From: Selenomonadaceae bacterium
GTDB taxonomy: Bacteria; Bacillota; Negativicutes; Selenomonadales; Selenomonadaceae
Assembly: GCA_017553205.1 (NCBI GenBank)
Contig: JAFZMV010000085.1
Location: 1-35,258 of the forward strand
DNA: 35,258 nt
Direction: 5' to 3'
This document shows, piece by piece, positions 15,743 to 23,667 of this stretch. The position numbers and the translations under genes are program-made. Under the pieces are notes generated by a model. The model was not told the DNA's origin, made no database searches, and saw only the letters and a program-made list of their open reading frames with translations. Within the stretch, counting starts at the first letter, position 1; each line of letters starts with the position of its first letter.

Positions 15743-17242
15743 TTATTCAAACGGTTCGTTTACAGGCTGAGTGCTTGAACCTTTCCGCTTATTTTTTTTG
15801 TCTGGAAGTGGAGGAGGCGGTGCATTTAAGTCTACATTTTCATAACTGTTTTTTTCGCGTTGACCTGCATGGTAATGCTCTCTCAATGATTCTGACATTC
15901 CCGCTTGTGAAGTTTCTTCCTGATCCATAATGTAAGGAGTCATCAAAATTATCAACTCCTGTTTCTTTTTGCTTTTTGAAGTGTATTTGAAAAATTCTCC
16001 GAGTATCGGAATATCTCCGAGCAAGGGAATTTTGCTGACAGCTTTTGTTTCAGAAGAATCCATCAAACCGCCGACAACCATAGTAGAACCAGATTTTAAA
16101 TTGACAACTGCATCTGCACGACGTGTTGTGATTATCGGTTGACCGTCGACGCTTTGTCCGCTCAAATTACTGACTTCTGTATAAACCGTCGCAACAATAT
16201 TATTTTGAGAATCTACAATGGGCTTGAACTGTAAAATTATTCCGTAGTCTTTGAAGTTTACCGTCGTTCCGTTTGCATTTGAAACCGTATAAGGAACTTC
16301 ACCGCCAATTTGAATGGTGGCTTGTTCGCCGCTCAAAGTCATAATACTTGGACGAGATAAAATTTTTGCGTTACTATTGGTAATAAGTGCATTTATTGAC
16401 ATATTTATATCGGCATGCCTTTCCATTAACCAACTCCAAGGATTACTTTTAAAGGATCGGCTACTCATATCATTTCTTGTATTTGATTCTCCAAGATAGA
16501 AAATTCCCTGATTGCCGGGAGCCCTTGTATCACCGCTATAACTGCTTGTTCCGTAGAGGATACCGAGATTTTTGGAATCTTCCGGATTAATTGCCAAAAC
16601 TTGTGCCTCAAGTCTGATTTGAGTCGGCTTAAGCATTTGAAGAAGGTCTATAACTTTTCCGCCATCCTCAACTTTATCTGTATTTGTGAGAGTTGTATTT
16701 GAGTCATCAGCTTTTGATGATTGAGTACTTAACGAAGGATTAACAGTACTTCCAAAATTTAAACTTGCTTTACTTCCGCCACCAACATAAAGGCGGGCAG
16801 TTTGTATTGCGTAATTTCTTTCGTACTGATTTTTGACAGTGCCTGTAAGTAAAACTCTGTCATCAACTTTTCTGACATGAACGTCAGGCAATCCGATAGC
16901 TTTTTCAATTACAGCTGCCGCTCCCGCCTGTTCTTTTGAAACGTTTATAATGTATTCGTATTTCGTGCCTCCTGTTGTCCAGATAAAAAGAGTAGTAGAA
17001 CCTTCTACACCTTTGGCAGTTATAACGAATTCATTTTTTGTAGGCGGTATTTGAACAACAGTAGCAATTTCCGCACTGCCTATAAAAATTTTTTCAATGC
17101 TGTTATTCAACTTGAAATGTTTGGAGGAGTGAAAACTCAATTCGAGAGTTTCAACATTGGAAACTTCCTCCGCCGCGAAAACTACGGAAAAACACGCAGC
17201 CCACAGCATAATCAATGCCGTTAAAAATCTCCCGTACTTCAT
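15743..17242 (-). CDS. cpaC: Tad pilus outer-membrane secretin CpaC/RcpA
   Basis: The 499-residue protein starts with a signal peptide (cleavage near VFAA-EEV, residue 24). A CpaC N-terminal domain follows (KIFIGSAEIATVVQIPPTKN), then a BON-like segment (about 110-145, VRKVDDRVLLTGTVKN). The secretin domain (about 210-440) ends in GGLMDSSETKAVSKIPLLGD and KKKQELIILMTPYI. It forms the outer-membrane pore for Flp pili, which implies a double-membrane envelope. The C-terminal tail (about 470-499) is Pro- and Lys-rich. ATG at 17242 overlaps the cpaB stop by four bases. Confidence 0.93.
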   Translation of the reverse strand: MKYGRFLTALIMLWAACFSVVFAAEEVSNVETLELSFHSSKHFKLNNSIEKIFIGSAEIATVVQIPPTKNEFVITAKGVEGSTTLFIWTTGGTKYEYIINVSKEQAGAAAVIEKAIGLPDVHVRKVDDRVLLTGTVKNQYERNYAIQTARLYVGGGSKASLNFGSTVNPSLSTQSSKADDSNTTLTNTDKVEDGGKVIDLLQMLKPTQIRLEAQVLAINPEDSKNLGILYGTSSYSGDTRAPGNQGIFYLGESNTRNDMSSRSFKSNPWSWLMERHADINMSINALITNSNAKILSRPSIMTLSGEQATIQIGGEVPYTVSNANGTTVNFKDYGIILQFKPIVDSQNNIVATVYTEVSNLSGQSVDGQPIITTRRADAVVNLKSGSTMVVGGLMDSSETKAVSKIPLLGDIPILGEFFKYTSKSKKKQELIILMTPYIMDQEETSQAGMSESLREHYHAGQREKNSYENVDLNAPPPPLPDKKNKRKGSSTQPVNEPFE

Positions 17243-18285
17243 TTTTTAGCCGCCTCACTTTTACTGCTTGAACCGTCATCACCGTAAAGAATTTCAATTT
17301 TATTCGGGTCGTGTTTGGAAGTTTCGTTTTCGGTCTTGAACGGAACAACATTTTGATTTGCATTTGGATTTAACACGGCATTCAAATTTGGATTATTCTG
17401 AATTGCGGCTTGAACGGCATTTTTCGGCGGCTCAACAATTTTTGCATTTTGAACCGACATTTGATCGTTGGGAACGTACATATTTTTCGGTTTATCGGGC
17501 CTGAGCATTAAATAAACTTCGCCGAGTTTTGACGCTGAAACAAGTTCCAAAACTTCATCAGGTTTTAAAGCCAAAGTCGCTATGGTAGGATTGGCAATAG
17601 CTTGAGAGGGAGAAGTTGCGGCAGCGTTGTTGTCTTTGCCCTTCTTTTTTTTGGCATTCTTGTCATTTTTTTCGTTTTTGTCTTCCTTGCCTTCTTCTTC
17701 ACTTTCCTCAACTTTTTCTTCTCCGCCCATAACGTCATTGATACTTAAGAGAAGAACATTTTGAAGAAGAAGACTGCTGACGGCTGTATTTTCAGCTTTT
17801 TCTACAAGCATGACATCTACATAATCGCCCGGCTTTGCGAAACCTGCAACGCCTGTCACGTCGTTTATGCTGATTGAAACCGCTCTGCAGTCAGGAGGAA
17901 TCGAACCTATAAAACCGCCCTTTTCAGCCGCACTGTAAACTTTTTGTTCAGTAAAAACATCTCCTGCAAAAATTGCGGTTTTTGTCATTCTGTTCGCCAG
18001 TTTGTCAATGTCGGTTATGGCATTAGGCGGAACCATGCTTTCGGGAACTGCTTTTACTTGGAGCATTTCTCTTTTCAGCACGGTTTTTTGTGAAATATTC
18101 GACTTGGCAACGACGACATTTTTTGTAATAATTGCTGGAGCATCATTTTTAGTCTGATCTGCTCCTGTAACAGATGAAAGCACGGTATAAACTACCGCGA
18201 AAACTATAAGTGCAACAGCGGTGGCGAGCATAGCCAGCTGTCGGGGAGGCAAGCCGCTCAACCAATTTACTAACCTCTTATGCAA
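17239..18285 (-). CDS. cpaB: Tad pilus assembly protein CpaB/RcpC
   Basis: The 348-residue protein has one membrane helix (about 18-38) and a SAF domain (about 48-110: SQKTVLKREMLQVKAVPE, then AGDVFTEQKV). An RcpC-type domain (about 118-260) is interrupted near residues 175-215 by a highly charged Glu/Lys/Asn stretch. CpaB is the periplasmic partner of the secretin. It starts at TTG 18285 with GGAGGTGG at 18293-18300 just upstream, and is the first gene of the tad operon behind a consensus promoter. The charged insert is unlike the rest of the protein and probably a flexible linker. Confidence 0.88.
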   Translation of the reverse strand: MHKRLVNWLSGLPPRQLAMLATAVALIVFAVVYTVLSSVTGADQTKNDAPAIITKNVVVAKSNISQKTVLKREMLQVKAVPESMVPPNAITDIDKLANRMTKTAIFAGDVFTEQKVYSAAEKGGFIGSIPPDCRAVSISINDVTGVAGFAKPGDYVDVMLVEKAENTAVSSLLLQNVLLLSINDVMGGEEKVEESEEEGKEDKNEKNDKNAKKKKGKDNNAAATSPSQAIANPTIATLALKPDEVLELVSASKLGEVYLMLRPDKPKNMYVPNDQMSVQNAKIVEPPKNAVQAAIQNNPNLNAVLNPNANQNVVPFKTENETSKHDPNKIEILYGDDGSSSKSEAAKK

Positions 18286-18339
18286 TCTCTTTCCACCTCC
18301 ACAAAAAAATTTAGGAATAGTAAGAATAAAATTGACTGA

Positions 18340-18368
18340 ATTTTAAAATTTTACTGCCGGAATGTCAA
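18340..18368 (-). promoter_or_regulatory. Sigma-70-type promoter of the tad operon
   Basis: On the minus strand TTGACA (18363-18368) and TAAAAT (18340-18345) are exactly 17 bases apart, 55 bases before the cpaB start. A second TTGACA at 18375-18380 has no matching -10. Confidence 0.75.
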
Positions 18369-18399
18369 TAATTTTGTCAACAAAAAAGGAGGAATTTTT

Positions 18400-18753
18400 T
18401 TGATAAAAAACTTTGAAATTGAAACATCAGACGGCTTGAAAAAATTACAAATTGAAATCGCCGAAACTTTTTTCAGCAGACTTCGCGGACTAATGGGCAG
18501 AAAAAAACTGCCGCAAGGTCATGGGCTTTTGCTTTCGCCTTGCAGCAGTGTTCATATGTTGTTTATGAAATTTTCTATTGATGTAGTTTACGTCGATAAA
18601 AATTTTGTTGTGAAAAAAATTGTCAAAAATCTTCCTGCATGGTCGGGAGTTTCAATTTGTTTGGGAGCGGAGTCGGCTTTTGAATTTTCTGCAGGAGAAT
18701 CGGATCGTTTAAATTTGAAAATCGGAGATAAATTTATTTTTCCGAGTAAGTGA
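18400..18753 (+). CDS. DUF192 family protein
   Basis: This 117-residue protein is a near-complete DUF192 domain: FFSRLRGLMGRK near residue 24, GLLLSPCSSVHMLFMKFSID at 42-61, then VYVDKNFVV and GAESAFEFSAGE. The family's function is not established. It has no signal peptide, whereas many relatives are exported. It starts at TTG 18400 after AGGAGG (18387-18392), diverging from cpaB. Its last 20 bases overlap the 3' end of the convergent RTX-like gene. Confidence 0.85.
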   Translation: MIKNFEIETSDGLKKLQIEIAETFFSRLRGLMGRKKLPQGHGLLLSPCSSVHMLFMKFSIDVVYVDKNFVVKKIVKNLPAWSGVSICLGAESAFEFSAGESDRLNLKIGDKFIFPSK

Positions 18754-20587
18754 CAAAATTATTTTCCTGCGTAAGATTTTCAAAATTTTGATTCTCGATT
18801 TTTTCAAGTGAAGTCGGAGTCAAATTATTTGACGTAATTTCGGAAAGATTATCGGAAGTTGCAAAATTATTTTCTTCCGCAAACCAGAGGTCTGACGAAG
18901 TTGAAGAAATATTTGCACTGCCAGATTTTGTGTATTTTTTGGTAACTTCTTCTCCGTCCTCGTCAACTATTGTAATATTTCTGCCCTTGCCGTTTTTCAC
19001 GGTCAAATTTCCTTCGTTTGTCTTGAAGATAACATTTTTGCCCTTGATTTTCCAACTTTTTATTTTTACGTCGTCATCAAGCATAATGACATCTTTGCCA
19101 GCCTGATAATCTGTTATAACGTCATTTCCTTCAGAATAAACGAAAATATCTTCACCTTTTCCGCCTGTCAAAGTATCGTTTCCTTTTTCTCCCGCCAAAG
19201 TGTCATCACCTTTACCGCCGACAAGAGAATTGCTCAATTTATCTCCGGTAATTTCAACGCCTTCAGTAAGAGCCTTTGCGTTGACAATTTTTACTGTTGC
19301 CGCAAAGTCATCAAGATCAATTTCATCTTCCTTGAATTTTTTACTTGCTGTCAAAACTGTATTTTTCTTGCTGTAACTCAAGCCTAAAGGCATTGTAGAG
19401 CCGTAAACTTTTGATTTTTCGTCACCGTCTTCATCAATGACTGTAATTTTTTTGCCTTTGGCTTTTTTGACTGTGATTGTTCCGTTTGTTGTCTTGAGAA
19501 TAATGTCGTTTCCGCTGATTTTGGAACTTGTAATTTCAACATCTTCATCAAGCTGAATTTTATCTTTATTCGGAGTGTAATCTAAAATCGTGTCATTTCC
19601 TTCAGTGTGGACAAAAATATCGTTTCCGTTGCCACCTTTTATGGTGTCTTTTCCGTCTTTTGCCCAAATTATATCGTCGCCCTTACCGCCGACTAAAGAA
19701 TTATTTTTTCCGTTGCCGATAATTTCGATATTGTCAGAAACTTTTGAGGCATCAATATTTCTCAACTTTGAAGAATAATCTGAAAGATCAACAGAATCTT
19801 CATCATATTTTGAGCCGACGAAAATTGTTTTGCCTTTTACGGTTAATCCCTTTGTATTTCCGCCGTCATCAGTTCCGCCGTCATCAGTTCCGCCGTTATC
19901 AGTTCCATCGTCGTCAGTTCCGCTGTTATCAGTTCCGCCGTCGTCAGTTCCGCCGTCATCAGTTCCACCGTCGTCACTTGTGTTTCCAGATAAGCCTAAT
20001 AATTTACCGAGCGTAGAAGTCTTACTTCCCATGTAATACTGAACTTTGACATCTTTCAGTTTTGAAATTTTAGAAACGCCTTCAAATGTCAATTCAAAAC
20101 TATTTTCACTATCACTTAAAACTATACTTCCGTCTACAATCTTATAAGTAAATTTTTTGGCAGTAGAATCAATATAGAGCGAATCATTTTTAGTCATGTC
20201 CATAATCGTCGCCGAAATACTACCATTCTGTGGCTGAATCGAAAATGTATCTGCTCCGTCGCCGCCGTAAACAATTACATTACTCGCAGATTTTAAAATA
20301 ACGTAGTCGTCACCCGTGCCACCGTTTGCAAAAATATCACTTCCACCAATAACTATTGTATCGTCGCCACTGTCGCCATACATTTTGCCAGCGGTCGTCA
20401 TTGAAATATGGTCTTTTCCATCTCCACCGAAAAAAACGTTTTTGGTGTAATAATATGAATGATTATAAGGTTCAATAGTGTCATTTCCACCATTTCCGTA
20501 AACAGTTGAATTACTGGCCAATACTTCTATCTTTTCACCGTCACCAGTACCTTGATACGTTGAGTAATCATCGTAAACAGCTGCCAT
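18734..20587 (-). CDS. RTX-like calcium-binding repeat protein
   Basis: The 617-residue protein is acidic. Three regions carry glycine/aspartate nonapeptides of the hemolysin-type (GGxGxDxxx): about 30-130, 290-330 and 430-470 (for example GGKGDDIIWAKDGKD). The last two belong to a duplicated module of about 125 residues (EGNDTILDY / EGNDVITDY, TVIDEDGDE / TIVDEDGEE). A (DDGGT)n linker lies between the halves. There is no N-terminal signal peptide, as expected for type I secretion, but no exporter is in the window. I start it at ATG 20587: AGGAG abuts the ATG at 20596, leaving nine bases to the second one. It is probably a surface or secreted protein stabilised by calcium. Confidence 0.82.
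   Translation of the reverse strand: MAAVYDDYSTYQGTGDGEKIEVLASNSTVYGNGGNDTIEPYNHSYYYTKNVFFGGDGKDHISMTTAGKMYGDSGDDTIVIGGSDIFANGGTGDDYVILKSASNVIVYGGDGADTFSIQPQNGSISATIMDMTKNDSLYIDSTAKKFTYKIVDGSIVLSDSENSFELTFEGVSKISKLKDVKVQYYMGSKTSTLGKLLGLSGNTSDDGGTDDGGTDDGGTDNSGTDDDGTDNGGTDDGGTDDGGNTKGLTVKGKTIFVGSKYDEDSVDLSDYSSKLRNIDASKVSDNIEIIGNGKNNSLVGGKGDDIIWAKDGKDTIKGGNGNDIFVHTEGNDTILDYTPNKDKIQLDEDVEITSSKISGNDIILKTTNGTITVKKAKGKKITVIDEDGDEKSKVYGSTMPLGLSYSKKNTVLTASKKFKEDEIDLDDFAATVKIVNAKALTEGVEITGDKLSNSLVGGKGDDTLAGEKGNDTLTGGKGEDIFVYSEGNDVITDYQAGKDVIMLDDDVKIKSWKIKGKNVIFKTNEGNLTVKNGKGRNITIVDEDGEEVTKKYTKSGSANISSTSSDLWFAEENNFATSDNLSEITSNNLTPTSLEKIENQNFENLTQENNFVTYSEK
19861..19980. repeat. 15-bp minisatellite, eight units, inside the RTX-like gene
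   Basis: Eight tandem copies of a 15-bp unit (consensus CGCCGTCATCAGTTC on the plus strand) fill exactly 120 bases in frame. They encode pentads of the type T-D-D-G-G. The copies differ at one to four positions. Copy number could change without a frameshift. Confidence 0.9.
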
Positions 20588-20887
20588 AAAAACCATCTCC
20601 TAAATTAAAAATTCTACAAAACAACCTAAAAATTTTTCCAAGAATTTGAAACAAAAATTCTGAATGTATTATTATTTTTTCCAGAGATTTTGTCAAACGT
20701 TTCCGAGAATTTTAATCAAATTTTAACGTTAGAGAATTTAATATGTTTTCTGATTTCACTGAACCGCATTATATTTTTTTATGACAAGGGCTATGTTGAC
20801 AAAAATTTAGAGAGCGAAATGAATTTGATTGGACAAAAACTTCTTACATTGAAACGCGATTTCTATCGTTAAATCTTTGGTATTTTT
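20588..20887. other. Interval upstream of the RTX-like gene
   Basis: These 300 bases hold the RTX gene's ribosome binding site and promoter (20669-20696). The rest is AT-rich. A 60-codon frame at 20690-20872 has no ribosome binding site and is not accepted as a gene. Confidence 0.5.
20669..20696 (-). promoter_or_regulatory. Promoter of the RTX-like gene
   Basis: On the minus strand TTGACA (20691-20696) is followed after 16 bases by TAATAA (20669-20674), or after 17 by AATAAT. The start codon is about 80 bases downstream. Confidence 0.5.
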
Positions 20888-21460
20888 TTATTGAAAATCC
20901 GGAACAGTAATTTTTGGGTCTTTAAAATTTTTGTCGAGCTGTAAAATTTTATTTTCTACGACATTATATCTGACATGAGCATAAGCACCTTTGCCGAGTT
21001 TTAAATTTTTATCGACTTTGAAATTTTTGTCAGGTTTAATTTTAACTTTTCCGTAGAAATCGGCAATTTTTTCTTTCCAGTTGAAAGTTGCAGTATCTGC
21101 CGTAATGGTAACATTTCCTTTGCTCTTAAAATTTATTTTTCCGACAATATCCGCAGATTCAGTTTCCCATCTTGCAAAAGCCTTGTCACAAGTAAAAAGA
21201 ATTTCGTCATGTGTCAAAGTAACTTTTCCTGTTGCAAGACAATTTTTTTCTTTGATATTAATTTTTGCATCGTCAGCAGTCAAAACCAATTTTACGCCGT
21301 GATTGTCCACAGCAAGTCTTACATTGTCCATTAAATGGTAATAACCTGTTAATAAATTAACTTCTGAACGACCGTAAGAAATATCGGGGGCATCGGCAAA
21401 AGTTTTTACGGGCAACAAGAACAAAATTAAAACTATCGGGAAAATTTTCAGTAATCTCAT
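20888..21460 (-). CDS. LptA/OstA-like lipopolysaccharide transport protein
   Basis: The 190-residue protein has a signal peptide (hydrophobic 5-20, cleavage near TFA-DAP, residue 22). An OstA/LptA-type beta-jellyroll follows, made of repeated short strands (LVLTADDAKINIKEKNCLAT, VTITADTATFNWKEK, ADFYGKVKI). Such proteins bridge the periplasm and carry lipopolysaccharide to the outer membrane, which supports a diderm host. No other lpt gene is adjacent, so it could be an LptA paralogue rather than the main one. ATG at 21460 has GGAG nine bases upstream. A terminator separates it from the gene upstream. Confidence 0.68.
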   Translation of the reverse strand: MRLLKIFPIVLILFLLPVKTFADAPDISYGRSEVNLLTGYYHLMDNVRLAVDNHGVKLVLTADDAKINIKEKNCLATGKVTLTHDEILFTCDKAFARWETESADIVGKINFKSKGNVTITADTATFNWKEKIADFYGKVKIKPDKNFKVDKNLKLGKGAYAHVRYNVVENKILQLDKNFKDPKITVPDFQ

Positions 21461-21507
21461 TAAAAATCACTCCTAAAAAAAATCTACTGCACTATTCGCC
21501 GACAAAT

Positions 21508-21547
21508 AAAAAATTCCCGCCGATTTTTTTCAGCGAGAATTTTTTTT
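21508..21547 (-). terminator. Terminator after the aldose-epimerase-like gene
   Basis: AAAAATTCCCGC (to 21520) pairs with GCGAGAATTTTT (from 21533) with one mismatch, and A/T runs lie on both sides. It works best for the minus-strand gene ending at 21565. Confidence 0.75.
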
Positions 21548-21564
21548 ATGTTCTTCAAAAAATT

Positions 21565-22287
21565 TTATTTGCGGTTTTTAAAAATATAAACTGTCTGTGC
21601 TTGAATTTTTCCGTCAGAAATTTTTGTTTCGGAAGTTTTAATTGCAAAATCTCCACCAATTTCAGAAACGTGAAATTTATTTTGACTTGCATAAGCCTGA
21701 ATCAAAATCCCCGCCGACTCCGAAAAAATATCCGCCGCATTTTTCAAACCCGCATCATAATAATCAATCGGACAACCGAAATCATAACCGAACATTCCTT
21801 CAACAAATTCAACTTCCGCAGGCTTGTCGATAATGTCATAAATTTTTTCGCCGGAAATTTTTTCTTTCTGCACGCCTTCAGCATAAGGAGAAATTTCCGC
21901 ACCTTCCAAAATTCCTCCGTCAAAAACAAGTTCCGCAGAAATATCTTGAACACCTTCCGCAGAATATTTTATGCTGAGTTCGTTGTCGTTTGAAATGCTG
22001 TAAACAATCTCAACTTTTTTTCCGTCTTTTTCTGCGGTAAATCTTACGCCCTGTTGAAAGTCTTCAGAGTTCCAAATAATTTCGTCAAAATCTGTTCTGC
22101 CGTCAACAAAAATTTTTCCTGCAGTTTCATCAGTTTTCAAAATAAATTTGTTGACAAATTTTTTGTCGCGGAATCTGAATGAAATAATTTTTGCTCCCGC
22201 GTCCGTAACTTTCAATTCATTGCCCTTGTTATTTCTGAGCGTGTAAACAAGGCGACTGCCTTCAGACTCTTTTTTGATTGTCGGCAT
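21565..22287 (-). CDS. Aldose 1-epimerase-like protein, short and without the catalytic His motifs
   Basis: The 240-residue protein follows the galactose-mutarotase fold pattern: LKVTDAGAKIISFRFRDKKF near 25-44, then GVRFTAEKDGKKVEIVYSIS and NDNELSIKYSAEG. Where active enzymes have N-H-x-Y/F-x-N-L after the last strand, this one reads ISAELVFDGG, and no equivalent of the second histidine is seen. Family members are about 300-340 residues, so it is also about 80-100 shorter. It may bind sugar without epimerising it. No frameshift is evident, so it appears to be an intact divergent gene. Its start has a purine-rich site (GAGGGGGA) upstream. Confidence 0.6.
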   Translation of the reverse strand: MPTIKKESEGSRLVYTLRNNKGNELKVTDAGAKIISFRFRDKKFVNKFILKTDETAGKIFVDGRTDFDEIIWNSEDFQQGVRFTAEKDGKKVEIVYSISNDNELSIKYSAEGVQDISAELVFDGGILEGAEISPYAEGVQKEKISGEKIYDIIDKPAEVEFVEGMFGYDFGCPIDYYDAGLKNAADIFSESAGILIQAYASQNKFHVSEIGGDFAIKTSETKISDGKIQAQTVYIFKNRK

Positions 22288-22645
22288 AAAACTTCCCCCT
22301 CTAAATAAAACGAAACAAATTAAAAAATTTTCTGCTTAATTCAGCACAGTTTTTCTGATTCCTTTTAACTGCTAAATATTTTTCAGGTATTTTTCGCGGA
22401 GAGTAATTTTTACTCAAAAATTTTTCTTTCCATCAGTCTTTTTCTGTTTTGTAGTAAAAAATTAATTCAACCCGTTGTGCCAGCAGATAAATAAAGAAAC
22501 TTCAACTCAAATGTGTTATACATGGGCGTTTCATGAAATTATTTCTCATATAACAGGAAAAATTTTTTAGAAAATTAATTTTCGTGCCACAAATTTTCAC
22601 GATGCTTGACATTTTAAATTCTGAGTGATATTATACGCGGGCAGT
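22288..22645. other. Gene-free interval before tRNA-Leu
   Basis: These 358 AT-rich bases contain no reading frame with support. A copy of the insertion-sequence-end core sits at 22521-22539 (CATGGGCGTTTCATGAAAT), without an inverted partner nearby. The tRNA promoter is at 22606-22634. Confidence 0.5.
22606..22634 (+). promoter_or_regulatory. Promoter of tRNA-Leu
   Basis: TTGACA (22606-22611), 17 bases, TATTAT (22629-22634). The mature tRNA 5' end is 12 bases further on. Confidence 0.85.
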
Positions 22646-22732
22646 GCCGAAGTGGCGGAATTGGCAGACGCAGCAGACTCAAAATCTGCCGTTGGCAACA
22701 ACGTGCCGGTTCGAGTCCGGCCTTCGGCACCA
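22646..22732 (+). tRNA. tRNA-Leu (anticodon CAA)
   Basis: Acceptor stem GCCGAAG (22646-22652) pairs with CTTCGGC (22722-22728), followed by A and an encoded CCA. The anticodon stem GCAGA/TCTGC encloses the loop CTCAAAA, giving anticodon CAA, which reads UUG. A long variable arm (CGTTGGCAACAACG) marks it as class II, and GGTTCGAGTCC forms the T arm. Confidence 0.97.
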
Positions 22733-22843
22733 TTTAAATTTGTAAACAGTTTAACGAGTTATAAATAGAAGATGGAAAGTTCGTAAGTTGTTTTCTTATG
22801 TACTTTCTTTTTTTTTGCCGAATATTTTTTAGGAGTGAAAAAT

Positions 22844-23596
22844 TTGAAAACTTTTCAAGAAAATTCTGACGAAGATTTAATTTTCGGAAGAAATTCTGTA
22901 ACCGAACTTATAAAATCGGGACGCAGTGTAAATAAAATTTTTTTTGCGGAAGGAAGTCATGACGGTTCAATAAAAAAAATTCTTGCACTTGCAAAAGATG
23001 CGAAAATTATTTGCGAATTTGTGAACCGCTCAAAACTTGATAAAATGTCAAACGGCGGTCGTCATCAGGGAGTTATCGCAATGGCGGCGGCTGTTCAATA
23101 TTCCACCGTCGAAGAAATTTTAAATTTTGCCGCGTCGAAAAATGAAGAGCCTTTTATAATTGTTTTGGACGAGTTGGAAGACCCGCATAATTTTGGAGCA
23201 ATTTTGAGAACTGCGGACGCTGTCGGAGTTCACGGCGTAATCATTCCAAAGCGTCGGAGCGTTTCATTAAATTCCACTGTCGCAAAAACTTCAGCGGGAG
23301 CGATTGAATATGTAAAGGTTGCCCAAGTTGTAAATATTGCTCAGACTTTGAAAAAATTTCATGATCTTGGTTTAAAAATTGTCGGCTCCGATATGGACGC
23401 AGAAAAAAATTTTTCTGAAACTGATTTAAGTGGTGGAATTGTTTTAATAATCGGCAGTGAAGGAAAAGGTATGCGTCGCCTTACAAAAGAAAACTGCGAT
23501 CTTCTCGTAAAAATTCCGATGATCGGGAAAATAAATTCTCTTAACGCCTCTGTTGCGGGAGCGGTTTTGATGTATGAAATTTTCCGACAAAGATAA
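22844..23596 (+). CDS. rlmB: TrmH/SpoU-family 23S rRNA 2'-O-methyltransferase (RlmB type)
   Basis: This SPOUT methyltransferase most likely methylates the ribose of a 23S rRNA guanosine. The N terminus (FGRNSVTELIKSGRSVNKIF) is the RNA-binding substrate domain. The three SPOUT motifs follow: LDELEDPHNFGAILRTADAV near 115-134, GSEGKGMRRL near 204, and IPMIGKINSLNASVAGAVLM near 225-244. Length (250 residues) is normal. I choose TTG 22844 rather than GTG 22835, because AGGAG (22831-22835) overlaps the GTG and is correctly spaced for the TTG. It faces the calcium ATPase gene across a shared terminator. Confidence 0.9.
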   Translation: MKTFQENSDEDLIFGRNSVTELIKSGRSVNKIFFAEGSHDGSIKKILALAKDAKIICEFVNRSKLDKMSNGGRHQGVIAMAAAVQYSTVEEILNFAASKNEEPFIIVLDELEDPHNFGAILRTADAVGVHGVIIPKRRSVSLNSTVAKTSAGAIEYVKVAQVVNIAQTLKKFHDLGLKIVGSDMDAEKNFSETDLSGGIVLIIGSEGKGMRRLTKENCDLLVKIPMIGKINSLNASVAGAVLMYEIFRQR

Positions 23597-23617
23597 AAAT
23601 TTTTTTCAATAAAAAAA

Positions 23618-23657
23618 TCTCCTGTGAAGAAATTTTTCACGGGAGATAATTTTTTTT
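23618..23657. terminator. Bidirectional terminator between rlmB and the calcium ATPase gene
   Basis: TCTCCTGTGAA (23618-23628) pairs with TTCACGGGAGA (23636-23646), with a single G-T position. A run of A precedes it and a run of T follows, so it can act on both strands. Confidence 0.85.
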
Positions 23658-23667
23658 GTAGAATTTT

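Noticed and set aside
9374-18285. Type IV pilus or general type II secretion operon
   Set aside because: The Flp leader, TadE motif, paired short TadB/TadC proteins, CpaB and TadZ-type ATPases are specific to the Tad system.
19861-19980. Tandem 15-bp repeat considered as a CRISPR array
   Set aside because: Units are contiguous without spacers and code in frame for the acidic linker of the RTX-like protein.
20690-20872. A 60-codon frame between the RTX-like and lptA-like genes
   Set aside because: No ribosome binding site, and its start overlaps the -35 region of the RTX gene promoter. No recognisable motif; a decayed gene end cannot be excluded.
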